Shown: positions 17,581 through 25,786, numbered from the stretch's first letter. The stretch: DNA of 64,000 bases from Jiangella mangrovi (GCF_014204975.1 NZ_JACHMM010000001.1:5022001-5086000), one strand, 5' to 3'. Notes: generated from the sequence alone by a model not told the origin. Numbers and translations are program-made.

Positions 17581-17627
17581 CTTGAATCGAATCAAGAACG
17601 TAGGGAGTCCAGGTGAAACGTGTCAAT
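17581..17627 (-). promoter_or_regulatory. Promoter of sugar importer 1 with two LacI-type operators
   Basis: On the minus strand, TTGACA (17621-17626) and TACGTT (17597-17602) are 18 bases apart. The -35 region is inside TGAAACGTGTCAAT (17614-17627, given on the plus strand). A second, nearly perfect palindrome, CTTGAATCGAATCAAG, occupies 17581-17596 over the expected start point. Two sites bracketing one promoter suggest cooperative repression. Confidence 0.75.
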
Positions 17628-17666
17628 AGCCTGGACGGCTGCCGTCGCTGATACGGGCGTCGAATG

Positions 17667-17682
17667 TTGACACGATTCAAGG
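17667..17682. promoter_or_regulatory. LacI-type operator before the epimerase/dehydrogenase gene
   Basis: TTGACACGATTCAAGG is a further CG-centred, LacI-like half-symmetric site, about 20 bases upstream of the chosen start of the downstream gene. TTGACA may double as a -35 box, but no convincing -10 box follows. Confidence 0.55.
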
Positions 17683-17702
17683 TCTGGACCAGGATGTGGC
17701 CG

Positions 17703-18629
17703 GTGCGGATCGCGGTCACCGGCAGCTCGGGCAGGCTCGGGACGGCCACGCTGGAACGGTTGCGGGCCGGCGGGCACGACGTCGTCGGGTTCGACCTCGC
17801 GGGCCCGGCCGGGCCGGGGTTCGCCCGGGTCGACCTGGCCGACTACGGCCAGACCCTCGACGCGCTGCTCGGCGTGACGGCGCGGCACGACGGCGTCGAC
17901 GCACTGGTGCACCTGGCGGCCATCCCGGTGAACGGGCTGGTCCCCGACGTCACCACGTTCCACGCCAACCTGACGGCGTCGTTCAACACGCTGTTCGCGG
18001 CGCTCCGGGCCGGCGTGCGCACCGTCGTCTACGCATCGAGCATCACGGCCATGGGCTTCCCGTTCGCCGAGCCGCCGCCGTATCTCCCCCTCGACGAGGA
18101 ACACACCGCCGCGAACAACACGTACGGCCTGGTCAAGGTGCTCGAGGAGACGATGACCGGCCAGCTGGTGCGGTGGCACCCGGAGCTGTCGATGACAGCG
18201 CTGCGGTTCACCAACATCGTCACCCCGGACGGCTACGACACGTTCGCCCGGGCCGGCGACCCGGAGTACCGGCGCGACCTGCTCGGCTCGTACGTCGACG
18301 TGCGCGACGCGGCGACGGCAGTGGCGCTGGCGCTCGACGCGGCCCGGCCGGGGCTGGAGGTGTACGCCGTCGCGGCGGCCGACACCGGGCTGAGCATCCC
18401 GTCGGCCGATCTGGCCCGCCGCTGGTTTCCGAACGTTTCAGTCAGGCGGGAGCTGGGCGAGTTCGAGACGCTGATCTCGATCGACCGGGCCCACGACCGG
18501 CTCGGCTACCGGCCCGAGCACGACTGGCGCACCGAGTACGCCCGGCCGCGCCCGGACCGCCCGGACCGCCCGGACCGCCCGGACCGGCCGGACCGCCCGG
18601 ACCGGCCGGATCAGGCGGTGCCGCGGTGA
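17703..18629 (+). CDS. NAD-dependent epimerase/dehydratase (extended SDR; aldose/uronate-dehydrogenase-like)
   Basis: The 308-residue protein opens with the Rossmann motif IAVTGSSGRLG. The catalytic Ser is in VVYASSITAMG and the YxxxK pair in NTYGLVKVLEE. The size and the early VHLAAIPV motif resemble uronate dehydrogenase-like and NDP-sugar epimerase-like proteins. In this locus a sugar 1-dehydrogenase making a lactone for the neighbouring SMP-30 protein is a reasonable guess. The GTG at 17703 follows AGGA at good spacing; an ATG nine bases upstream is possible. The C-terminus has six Asp-Arg-Pro repeats and overlaps the convergent lactonase gene by 19 bases. Confidence 0.87.
   Translation: MRIAVTGSSGRLGTATLERLRAGGHDVVGFDLAGPAGPGFARVDLADYGQTLDALLGVTARHDGVDALVHLAAIPVNGLVPDVTTFHANLTASFNTLFAALRAGVRTVVYASSITAMGFPFAEPPPYLPLDEEHTAANNTYGLVKVLEETMTGQLVRWHPELSMTALRFTNIVTPDGYDTFARAGDPEYRRDLLGSYVDVRDAATAVALALDAARPGLEVYAVAAADTGLSIPSADLARRWFPNVSVRRELGEFETLISIDRAHDRLGYRPEHDWRTEYARPRPDRPDRPDRPDRPDRPDRPDQAVPR
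18555..18608. repeat. 9-bp tandem repeat encoding Asp-Arg-Pro
   Basis: Six in-frame units of GACCGCCCG, two of them with one base changed (GACCGGCCG), form the tail of the epimerase gene just before its overlap with the convergent gene. It looks like a slippage-grown C-terminal extension. Confidence 0.93.
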
Positions 18630-19501
18630 TGCGTCGCCGACCGGGTCGTGGTGCGGATCCGGTACAGGCTGGTGCTCGCCGTCACGAACAGCTCCGTGCC
18701 GTCGGCGCCGCCGAAGCAGACGTTCGAGACCTTCTCCGGCACCGGCACGTGGGCGACCCGGACGCCGTCGGGCGTGAAGACCTGCACGGAGTCCGCGCTG
18801 GACGACCAGATGCGACCCTCCTCGTCGACGCGGAAGCCGTCGGACGCGCCCGGGCGCACCGTCGCGAACACCCGCCCGTTCCCGCACCGGCCGCCGGCCA
18901 CGTCGTAGGCGCGGATCGACCGCGGCGCGTCGTCGCCGCCGTCCAGGTAGCCGGTGTCGGCGACGTACAGCACCGACTCGTCGGGCGAGAAGGCCAGTCC
19001 GTTGGGGTGCACCATGTCGGTGACGACGGCGCTCAGCTCGCCGCTCGCCTCGTCGTAGCGGAACACGAAGCAGCCGCCGTACTCCTGCTCCCCCGGGTGG
19101 CCCTCGCGGCCGCTCTCGTGGATGCCGTACGGCGGGTCGGTGAACCAGATCGAGCCGTCGCCGGCCACGACCACGTCGTTGGGCGAGTTGAAACGTCGTC
19201 CCTCGAAGCTGTCGACGATCGGGGTGACCATGCCGCCGACGTCGCGCTCCACCCGGCGCCGCCCGTGCGAGCACTGGACGACGTGGCCGTCGAGGTCGAG
19301 GACGCGGCCGTTGGTGTACTCGACGCCGGTGCCGTAGACCGTCGTCTCGCCGGTCGCCGCGTCCCACTCGAGGATGCGATCATTCGGGATGTCGCTCCAG
19401 CGCAAGCGCTGCGTCCGGGGCAGCCAGACCGGCCCCTCGGCCCAGACCGTCCCGGTGAACAGACGTTCCAGCGCCGCCCCGGCGGCCAGTGGGCTCGTCA
19501 C
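18611..19501 (-). CDS. SMP-30/gluconolactonase family protein
   Basis: This six-bladed beta-propeller enzyme of about 296 residues resembles calcium-dependent sugar lactonases. Metal-ligand-type blocks are visible: EGPVWLPRTQRLRWSDIPN (early Glu), NSPNDVVVAGDGSIWFTDPPYG (Asn), PNGLAFSPDESVLYVADTG (Asn) and ASDGFRVDEEGRIWSS (Asp). Family members hydrolyse aldonolactones to aldonates, which would follow the neighbouring dehydrogenase. The GTG at 19499-19501 is chosen from the start of homology; no strong ribosome-binding site is seen and a start up to 81 bases upstream cannot be excluded. It runs divergently from the LacI gene. Confidence 0.88.
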   Translation of the reverse strand: MTSPLAAGAALERLFTGTVWAEGPVWLPRTQRLRWSDIPNDRILEWDAATGETTVYGTGVEYTNGRVLDLDGHVVQCSHGRRRVERDVGGMVTPIVDSFEGRRFNSPNDVVVAGDGSIWFTDPPYGIHESGREGHPGEQEYGGCFVFRYDEASGELSAVVTDMVHPNGLAFSPDESVLYVADTGYLDGGDDAPRSIRAYDVAGGRCGNGRVFATVRPGASDGFRVDEEGRIWSSSADSVQVFTPDGVRVAHVPVPEKVSNVCFGGADGTELFVTASTSLYRIRTTTRSATHHRGTA

Positions 19502-19584
19502 GCGATCAGGATGCCAGAGCCGGCCGGCCATCGGACGCACCGGCGGCTCGAATGACCGTCGACGGCGGCAGAGGAGGAACACAG

Positions 19585-20586
19585 GTGCGCAAGATCGGCA
19601 TTCGAGACGTGGCGCTGCTCGCCGACGTCTCCAACGGCACCGTCTCGCACTACCTGAACCACCCCGACCGCGTGTCGGCCGAGAAGGCCGAGCGCATCCA
19701 GCGCGCCATCGACACGCTCGGGTTCGTGCCGAACAGCGCCGGCCGGCAGCTGCGGCTGGGGCGCAGCAACGCCATCGCCTATCTCGCCCCCGACGTCAGC
19801 AACCCGTTCTTCTCCAGCATCGCCGAGGGCGTCGAGAAGCGCGCCGCCGAGTCCGGGTTGTCGGTGTTCATCGCGAACACCCACGCCGACCGCGCACGCG
19901 AGGACGCCTACCTGCAGATGTTCGAGCAGCACCGGGTGCGCGGCATGCTCATCGCGTCGTACGAGCCCATCGAGGATCGGCTGGCCCAGGTCCGCTCGCG
20001 CGGGACGCCCGCGGTGCTGTTCGGGCGCCCGGTCGAGGGCACCGACCTGCCCTACGTCGCCGTCGATGAGGTGCTGGGCGGACGGCTGGCCGCGCAGCAC
20101 CTGATCGACCTCGGCCGGCAGCGGCTGGCGTTCATCGGCGGGCCGCTCGGCATCAAGCAGGTCGGCGACCGCTTGCAGGGCGCCAGTGACGCCGTGCGCG
20201 AGAGCGGGTCGGCGACGCTCGAGGTCCTCAACATCCCCGACCGGACCATCGCCGGGGGCAAGGCCGTCGCGCGCGAACTGCTCGCGCGACCCGTGCCGCT
20301 CCGCCCCGACGGCATCTTCGCGGTCAACGACCTGCTGGCCATCGGCATCCTGCAGACGCTGATCCGCGGCGGTGTGCGGGTGCCCGACGACGTCGCCCTC
20401 ATCGGCTACGACGACATCGAGTTCGCGGCCTCGTCGATCATCCCGATCAGCTCGATCCGCTCGCCGCACGAGGTCTTCGGCATCGCGGCGGTCGACCTGC
20501 TGCTCGGCGTCATCGCGGGCGACGCCGAGGACATCGAGGTGGTCTACGAGCCCGAGCTCGTGGTGCGCGACAGCACCGCCCCCTGA
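19585..20586 (+). CDS. LacI-family transcriptional regulator
   Basis: This 333-residue repressor has the LacI helix-turn-helix at residues 4-25 (IGIRDVALLADVSNGTVSHYLN) and the hinge helix containing GRQLRLGRS. A periplasmic-binding-like effector domain follows (IAYLAPDVSNPFFSSIAEGVEKRA; IFAVNDLLAIG; IGYDDIEFA). GAGGAGG precedes the GTG. The window holds several CG-centred LacI-like operators at the rhamnosidase, TIM-barrel, importer 1, importer 2 and oxidoisomerase genes. This is the only LacI gene in the window, so it is the natural candidate for the regulator. The inducer is probably the imported sugar or a breakdown product. Confidence 0.93.
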   Translation: MRKIGIRDVALLADVSNGTVSHYLNHPDRVSAEKAERIQRAIDTLGFVPNSAGRQLRLGRSNAIAYLAPDVSNPFFSSIAEGVEKRAAESGLSVFIANTHADRAREDAYLQMFEQHRVRGMLIASYEPIEDRLAQVRSRGTPAVLFGRPVEGTDLPYVAVDEVLGGRLAAQHLIDLGRQRLAFIGGPLGIKQVGDRLQGASDAVRESGSATLEVLNIPDRTIAGGKAVARELLARPVPLRPDGIFAVNDLLAIGILQTLIRGGVRVPDDVALIGYDDIEFAASSIIPISSIRSPHEVFGIAAVDLLLGVIAGDAEDIEVVYEPELVVRDSTAP

Positions 20587-20629
20587 TCCGGCCCCGCGTG
20601 CGAACGGCTCCGGCCGTTCCGCGGCTCGG

Positions 20630-20645
20630 ATTGACACGTTCCAAT
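20630..20645. promoter_or_regulatory. LacI-type operator upstream of the oxidoisomerase-like gene
   Basis: ATTGACACGTTCCAAT is base-for-base identical to the operator at 12912-12927. It lies 20 bases before the start codon and next to the ribosome-binding site. No -10 box at proper distance from its TTGACA is evident, so here it may act as a roadblock on transcription coming from the LacI gene. Confidence 0.75.
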
Positions 20646-20664
20646 ACCCCTTCAGGAGCAGCAC

Positions 20665-21534
20665 ATGAGCGAGAACCTCACCATCGCGGTCATCGGCGCC
20701 GGCGGCAAGATGGGCATGCGAGTGTCCGACAACCTGCAGCGCACGCCGCACACCGTCCGCTACGCGGAGACGTCGCCGGCCGGCATCGAGCGGGTGACGG
20801 CGGCCGGGCGGACCGTGACGGCGACGGACGAGGCGGTGACCGGCGCCGACGTGGTGATCCTGGCGGTGCCGGACCTCGCGCTCGCTGCCGTGTCCGGCGC
20901 CGTCGTGCCGCGGCTGGAGCCCGGCGCGATCGTGCTGACGCTCGACCCGGCCGCTGTGTACGCCGGCCTGCTCGCCCGCCGCGACGACGTCGTCCAGGCG
21001 GTCGCGCACCCCTGCCACCCGTCGGTCTTCCTCGAACGGCACACCCCCGAGGAGTACGCCGACACCTTCGGCGGGATCGCGGCGCCGCAGGACGTGGTGG
21101 CGGCCATCGACGTGCCCGGCGCCTCGACCGACGGTGACGGCGCGCGCGAGCGGGCCGAGACGGTGATCCGGGCCATGTACGCGCCGGTGCTGGACGTGCA
21201 CTGGGTGACTGTCAAGCAGCTCGCCCAGCTGGAGCCGACCCTGGTCGAGACGATCGCCTGCATGATCGGCGCACTGCTGAAGGAGGCGCTCGACGAGGCG
21301 GTGTCGACCATGGGCGTCCCCGAGCCGGCCGCCCGGGCGATGCTGCTCGGCCACACCCAGGTCGCGCTGGCGAACTCGCTGCGCGGGTCGAACCCGTTCT
21401 CCGACGCCTGCCTGATCGCCATGGACTACGGTCGCGAGTCGATCGTCCGCGATGACTGGAAGAAGATCTTCCGCGACGACGAGCTCGACCGCGTGCTGGC
21501 CCGGATGCTGCACCTGGAGCGGATCGAGCGCTGA
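20665..21534 (+). CDS. D-apionate oxidoisomerase-like protein (phosphogluconate dehydrogenase C-terminal-type)
   Basis: The 289-residue protein begins with a Rossmann domain (IAVIGAGGKMGMRV, glycines at residues 11-17; ADVVILAVPD). Its C-terminal helical domain has the signature blocks HPCHPSVF, FGGIAAPQDVV, VTVKQLAQLEPTLVET, KEALDEAVSTMGVPEPAARAMLLGH and SDACL. To my knowledge these define the phosphogluconate-dehydrogenase-C-like family that contains D-apionate oxidoisomerase (ApnO), which oxidises apionate with hydroxymethyl migration to 3-oxo-isoapionate. Other members act on related acids, so the substrate is inferred. AGGAG precedes the ATG and a LacI-type operator lies upstream. It is the likely third oxidative step after the dehydrogenase and lactonase nearby. 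Confidence 0.8.
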   Translation: MSENLTIAVIGAGGKMGMRVSDNLQRTPHTVRYAETSPAGIERVTAAGRTVTATDEAVTGADVVILAVPDLALAAVSGAVVPRLEPGAIVLTLDPAAVYAGLLARRDDVVQAVAHPCHPSVFLERHTPEEYADTFGGIAAPQDVVAAIDVPGASTDGDGARERAETVIRAMYAPVLDVHWVTVKQLAQLEPTLVETIACMIGALLKEALDEAVSTMGVPEPAARAMLLGHTQVALANSLRGSNPFSDACLIAMDYGRESIVRDDWKKIFRDDELDRVLARMLHLERIER

Positions 21535-21556
21535 CGCCCGCGACACCGGCGCCGGG

Positions 21557-21586
21557 CCGAGATGTAGAACGTTTCATCGATCTCGG
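21557..21586. terminator. Candidate hairpin behind the oxidoisomerase-like gene
   Basis: CCGAGAT (21557-21563) and ATCTCGG (21580-21586) are exact complements around a 16-base loop that contains the motif AGAACGTTTCATC. It is placed 22 bases after the stop codon. It may be a terminator or an additional LacI-type site, and there is no T-run. Confidence 0.5.
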
Positions 21587-21673
21587 GCACGCCGGCCCCG
21601 GCCACCCCGCAGAACACCCGCCGGGGACGACCATGCTGGTGAAGGCACTCTCGACCGCCTCACCGGGCATGCC

Positions 21674-21725
21674 TTGACACAGCTTCGACCCCACACTAGC
21701 GTGCCCATCGCTGAAACGCTTCAAT
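21674..21725 (+). promoter_or_regulatory. Promoter of sugar importer 2 with LacI-type operator
   Basis: TTGACA (21674-21679) and TAGCGT (21697-21702) are separated by 17 bases. The -10 hexamer is the same as that of the TIM-barrel gene promoter. CTGAAACGCTTCAAT (21711-21725) is a near-palindrome over the predicted start point, as at the rhamnosidase promoter. Confidence 0.75.
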
Positions 21726-21780
21726 TCCGCGTCTGACGGAACCTCGTCGCCGCGGACACCATCTCCAGAGGGAGGCACAG

Positions 21781-23109
21781 GTGTACACAGCTGTCACCCG
21801 GCGCCGACGTGGCGCCGCCCTGCTGGCGTCGGCCAGTGTGGTCGCCGTCCTGGCCGCGTGCGGCGGCGACGATTCGGCCTCGGGCTCCGGCGGGGGCGGC
21901 GGCGACGGCGCCTCCGAGTTGTCCGCGCTGTTCACCACCGAGAACGCTCAGGTGCCGGCCGCGCTGAACGACCTCGCCGCCGGCGCCTGCAAGGCCGAGA
22001 ACGACGCCCTGCCGCTGGCCATCGAGCAGACGCCCGGCACGAACATGCAGCAGAAGGTGCAGCTGCTCGCCGGCCAGGACGCCCTGCCGGTGTTCTTCGC
22101 CGCGAACAATCCGTTCATCGTCCCGGGCGGAGCGCTGCAAGAGGCCGGTCAGGTCGCCGACTTCGACGAGGTCCTCACCGACCTCGGCGTCATCGACCAG
22201 GTGACGCCGGCCGCGCGCTCCACCGTCGACAAGCTGTTCGACGGCGCGTTCCCGTCGCTGCCGTTCCAGTTCAATATCGAGGGCATCTTCTACAACAAGC
22301 AGCTCTTCGCCGACAACGGCCTCGAGGTCCCCACGACCTGGGACGGCCTGCTCGACTCGGCTCAGACGCTGAAGGACGCCGGAATCACCCCGTTCACCGC
22401 GTCGGGCAAGACCGGCTGGACCATCAGCCGCTGGATCGGCGCCTATCTGTTCCGCGCCATCGGTCCGGAGGCGATGGACGCGATCCAGGCCGGCGACGCG
22501 AAGCTCACCGACCCCGAGTACGTCGAGGCCGCCCAGGCGGTCGCCGGCCTCGGCGAGTCGGGCTTCTTCACCGAGGGCATCACGAACCTCGACTTCGACA
22601 CCGCGCAGCAGCAGCTGCTCGACGGCGACGTCGCGATGATGTACGGGCTGACGTCCATGCTGTCGAAGATCAACGACCCGGAGCTCAACAACGTCGGCGC
22701 CGAGAACATCGGCTTCATGCCGTTCCCGGAGGTCGAGGGCGGCGCCGGCACCATCGCGCAGCTCCCGGCCAACGTCGGCTCCCCCACCGCCATGTCCTCG
22801 AAGCTGTACGACGACGCCGTCGGCGACTGGCTGACCTGCATCGCGAACAACTTCGCCGACAACGTCATGGAGAACCAGGGCACGTTCTCCGGGTTCAAGC
22901 TCAGCGCGCCGCCCGAGAACGTCCCGCCGCTGACCGCGGAGCTGCAGACGCTCATCGACAACACCGACGAGACCGTCCTGTGGTTCGAGGCGCTGTTCCC
23001 GCAGAAGGCCGTCACCGACGCCAGCAACAACGCCGCGCCGCTGGTCACGGGCGCGATGTCGGCCGACCAGTACATGCAGATCCTGCAGGCCGACGTCGAC
23101 GCCGGCTGA
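21781..23109 (+). CDS. CUT1 sugar-binding lipoprotein, cassette 2
   Basis: The 442-residue binding protein has a basic N-terminus, a hydrophobic signal and the lipobox VLAACGG, followed by a Gly/Ser linker. The mature domain shares long blocks with the cassette-1 protein, including SLPFQFNIEGIFYNKQLFADNGLEVPTTW and AMMYGLTSMLSKI, so the two are paralogues. It binds a sugar outside the membrane and hands it to the permeases that follow after 16 and 13 bases. The start is a GTG preceded by GGGAGG. Divergence of the ligand-contact regions between the two copies suggests related but different sugars. Confidence 0.92.
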   Translation: MYTAVTRRRRGAALLASASVVAVLAACGGDDSASGSGGGGGDGASELSALFTTENAQVPAALNDLAAGACKAENDALPLAIEQTPGTNMQQKVQLLAGQDALPVFFAANNPFIVPGGALQEAGQVADFDEVLTDLGVIDQVTPAARSTVDKLFDGAFPSLPFQFNIEGIFYNKQLFADNGLEVPTTWDGLLDSAQTLKDAGITPFTASGKTGWTISRWIGAYLFRAIGPEAMDAIQAGDAKLTDPEYVEAAQAVAGLGESGFFTEGITNLDFDTAQQQLLDGDVAMMYGLTSMLSKINDPELNNVGAENIGFMPFPEVEGGAGTIAQLPANVGSPTAMSSKLYDDAVGDWLTCIANNFADNVMENQGTFSGFKLSAPPENVPPLTAELQTLIDNTDETVLWFEALFPQKAVTDASNNAAPLVTGAMSADQYMQILQADVDAG

Positions 23110-23125
23110 GCAGGGAAGGGACAGC

Positions 23126-24010
23126 ATGCGTCAGGTACTCGGCAGCAAACGGGCCGTCGCGCTCCTGCTCGGCCCCGCGCTGCTCGTCTACATCGGGGTG
23201 ATGATCGTCCCGGTGGTGTGGTCGCTGGTGTACTCGTTCTTCACCGGCAACGTCATCCAGGGCTTCGACTACGTGGGCGTCGACAACTTCACCCGGCTGT
23301 TCGACGACCCCGTGATCCACTCGGCGCTCTGGTTCACCGTGAAGTACGCGCTGGTCCGCACTGCCGGGCAGATCGTGCTCGGGTACCTGCTCGCGCTGTT
23401 GTACGTGTTCGTGCTGCGCCGGAGCTCGTCGCTGATCAGGACGCTGGTGTTCTTCCCGGTGGTCCTGCCGTCGGTCGCGATCGGGCTGTTGTTCAGCAAG
23501 TTCTTCGGGACCGTGCCGCAGGAGGGTCCGATCAACGCCTTTCTCGGCCTGTTCGGCGTGAGCCAGTTCGACTGGTTCGCCTCCGGCGGCACGGCCTTCT
23601 GGGTGATCATCATCATGGACCTCTGGACGACCATGGGGTTCTACGCCGTCCTCCTCTACGCCGGACTGATCGAGATCCCGCAGGAGGTCATCGAGTCCGC
23701 CCGCATGGACGGCGTCCGCTCGTTCTCGATGTTCCGCTACATCGTGCTGCCGATGTCGCTGCCGGTGCTGCTCTCGTCGATCATCTTCAGCCTGAACTCG
23801 TCGCTGAAGGTGTTCGACTCGATCGTCGCGCTGACGAACGGCGGCCCGGGCACGGCGACGACACCCCTGAACCTCTACATGTTCCAGACGTCGTTCCTGT
23901 ACAGCGACTACGGCTACGGCAGCACCATCGCCCTGCTCATCACCGTCCTCTGTCTCGCGGTCACGCTGCTGATCTTCCGGTCGTCCCGGCGAGACCTGAC
24001 GCAGAGCTAG
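23126..24010 (+). CDS. CUT1 sugar ABC permease (MalF-like), cassette 2
   Basis: A 294-residue inner-membrane permease with six predicted helices, starting AVALLLGPALLVYIGVMIVPVVWSL, and the EAA loop SARMDGVRSFSMFRYIVLPMSLP. The C-terminal block ALTNGGPGTATTPLNLYMF is typical of CUT1 transporters. It matches the cassette-1 permease in length and layout. It pairs with the permease directly downstream and needs an ATPase encoded outside this cassette. Confidence 0.92.
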   Translation: MRQVLGSKRAVALLLGPALLVYIGVMIVPVVWSLVYSFFTGNVIQGFDYVGVDNFTRLFDDPVIHSALWFTVKYALVRTAGQIVLGYLLALLYVFVLRRSSSLIRTLVFFPVVLPSVAIGLLFSKFFGTVPQEGPINAFLGLFGVSQFDWFASGGTAFWVIIIMDLWTTMGFYAVLLYAGLIEIPQEVIESARMDGVRSFSMFRYIVLPMSLPVLLSSIIFSLNSSLKVFDSIVALTNGGPGTATTPLNLYMFQTSFLYSDYGYGSTIALLITVLCLAVTLLIFRSSRRDLTQS

Positions 24011-24023
24011 AGAGGAGGACGAC

Positions 24024-24929
24024 GTGAGTACCCAGACCTTGACGACGGCGACGGCGGACGCCCCGCCCCCGCGCCACCCCGGCCCGCCACGCCCGGGCCT
24101 GCCGGCGACCACCCGCAAGTGGCTGGTCCGCGGGCTGATCGCGGTGATCCTGGTGATCGAGATCTACCCGATCTTCTGGATCCTGAGCGGCTCGTTCAAG
24201 ACGCAGGAGCAGTTCCTCAACGAGCCGCTCTGGTCGTTGCCGACCAGCTTCGGCTTCGACAACTTCGTCACCGCGATGACGACGGGCAACCTCGGCACCA
24301 ACCTGCTCAACAGCCTGATGGTGACGGTCCCGTCGCTGCTGCTGATCCTGGCGCTCGGCGCGGGCGCGGCGTTCGCGCTCGAGGTGATGCTCTGGCCTGG
24401 CCGCACGAAGGTGCTGCTGTTCGTGGTCGCCGGCATCATGGTGCCGGCGCAGATCATCCTGCTGCCGCTGTTCACCATCTACTACCGGCTCGGGCTGACC
24501 GACTCGCTCTGGCCATTGATCATCACCTACGTCGGGCATGGCCTGCCGCTGACGGTGTTCCTGCTGGCCACGTACTTCCGAGCGGTCCCACGCGAGCTGT
24601 TCGAGGCGTGCGCGCTGGACGGCGGCGGGACGCTGCGCTGCTTCCTGTCGGTCGGACTGCCGATGATCCGCAACGGGCTGTTCACCGTCGCGCTGCTGAT
24701 GTTCTTCTCGGTGTGGAACGACCTGCTCATCGCGCTGACCTTCAACACCCGCTCCGACCTCGCAACGGTTCAAGTGGGGCTGCTGAACTTCAACGGCGAG
24801 TACGGCTCGGTGGCGTACGGCCCGCTCTTCGCCGCCATCAGCACGACCATCCTGGGCACGCTCGTCGTCTACCTGTCGATCAACCAGCAGGTGATGAAGG
24901 GCGTCGCCGCCGGATCGCTGAAGGGATAG
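24024..24929 (+). CDS. CUT1 sugar ABC permease (MalG-like), cassette 2
   Basis: The 301-residue permease starts at GTG after an AGAGGAGG element. A Pro-rich N-terminus precedes the first helix (GLIAVILVIEIYPIFWIL), and five more helices surround the EAA loop (ACALDGGGTLRCFLSVGLPMI). The C-terminal block ATVQVGLLNFNGEYGSVAYGPLFA mirrors the cassette-1 copy. It ends six bases before the amidohydrolase gene, so importer and downstream enzymes form one operon. Confidence 0.92.
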   Translation: MSTQTLTTATADAPPPRHPGPPRPGLPATTRKWLVRGLIAVILVIEIYPIFWILSGSFKTQEQFLNEPLWSLPTSFGFDNFVTAMTTGNLGTNLLNSLMVTVPSLLLILALGAGAAFALEVMLWPGRTKVLLFVVAGIMVPAQIILLPLFTIYYRLGLTDSLWPLIITYVGHGLPLTVFLLATYFRAVPRELFEACALDGGGTLRCFLSVGLPMIRNGLFTVALLMFFSVWNDLLIALTFNTRSDLATVQVGLLNFNGEYGSVAYGPLFAAISTTILGTLVVYLSINQQVMKGVAAGSLKG

Positions 24930-24934
24930 CCACC

Positions 24935-25786
24935 GTGATCATCGACTCGCACACGCACGTCTGGCCGCGCTGGCCGTACGAGCCGCGGGTGCCCGACGAC
25001 ACCGGCCGCGGCAGCTACCAGAACCTGCTGTTCCAGATGGACCAGCACGGCGTCGACCAGGCGCTGCTGGTGAACGCCCGCATCGAGCGCGCCGACGACA
25101 ACAACGACTACGGTGCCGAGGCGGTCCGCGCCCATCCGGACCGCTTCCACCACATCGTCGACGTCGACAGCCGCTGGGGCGCCGACTACCACCGCTCGGG
25201 CGCCGCCGACCGGTTGCGCAAGCTCGTTGACACGTATCAGCCAGCGGGCGTCTCGCACTACCTCCGGCCGGAGAACGACGGCTGGCTGCTCTCCGACGAG
25301 GGCCGCGCCTTCTTCGCCGTCGCCGCGGCGCACCGGCTGACGGTCAGCCTGGCGGCCCCGCCCGTCTGGCTCGACGACCTGCGCGACGTCGCCCGCCGCT
25401 TCCCCGAGGTTCCGCTGCTGGTCAACCACCTGGCCGTGGTCATGCTGCACCCAGGCGGCATCGAGGACGGGCTCCGGCTCGCGCTGGACTCGGAGGACCT
25501 GCCGAACCTGCTGGTCAAGGTGTCCGGCTACTACTACGGCTCGGACCGCCCGTGGGACTACCCGTACACCGAGCGGCTGCGCATCGTCCGCGCGTTCCAC
25601 GAGACCTGGGGACCGCGGCGCATGGTCTGGGCGTCGGACCACCCGTCGCTGCTGGCGCACGTGAGCTACCGGCAATCGCTCGAGGTGCTGCGCGAGCACG
25701 CCGGCTTCCTGCCCGCCGACGACCTCGCGCTGATCCTCGGCGGAAACCTGGCGGCCCTGCTGGCGGAACGGAGCGTGCGCCCATGA
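24935..25786 (+). CDS. Amidohydrolase-2 family metal-dependent hydrolase/decarboxylase
   Basis: This 283-residue TIM-barrel protein has the metal-binding HxH of the amidohydrolase superfamily in IDSHTHVWP at the N-terminus. A middle His is in LLVNHLAV and the catalytic Asp in VWASDHPSLL. Amidohydrolase-2 members include lactonases (LigI-like) and non-oxidative decarboxylases. In this operon it could hydrolyse a sugar lactone or decarboxylate a 3-oxo acid. The GTG at 24935 follows AAGGGA. Its stop overlaps the start of the next gene (ATGA). Confidence 0.85.
   Translation: MIIDSHTHVWPRWPYEPRVPDDTGRGSYQNLLFQMDQHGVDQALLVNARIERADDNNDYGAEAVRAHPDRFHHIVDVDSRWGADYHRSGAADRLRKLVDTYQPAGVSHYLRPENDGWLLSDEGRAFFAVAAAHRLTVSLAAPPVWLDDLRDVARRFPEVPLLVNHLAVVMLHPGGIEDGLRLALDSEDLPNLLVKVSGYYYGSDRPWDYPYTERLRIVRAFHETWGPRRMVWASDHPSLLAHVSYRQSLEVLREHAGFLPADDLALILGGNLAALLAERSVRP

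Noticed and set aside
17614-17627. TGAAACGTGTCAAT considered as a ParB parS site.
   Set aside because: parS is a perfect TGTTTCACGTGAAACA palindrome. This site lacks that symmetry, fits the local LacI operator series, and no parAB genes are nearby.
18555-18608. Tandem repeats considered as a CRISPR array.
   Set aside because: The 9-bp units have no spacers, lie inside a coding frame and encode Asp-Arg-Pro. The same reasoning applies to 6572-6625.
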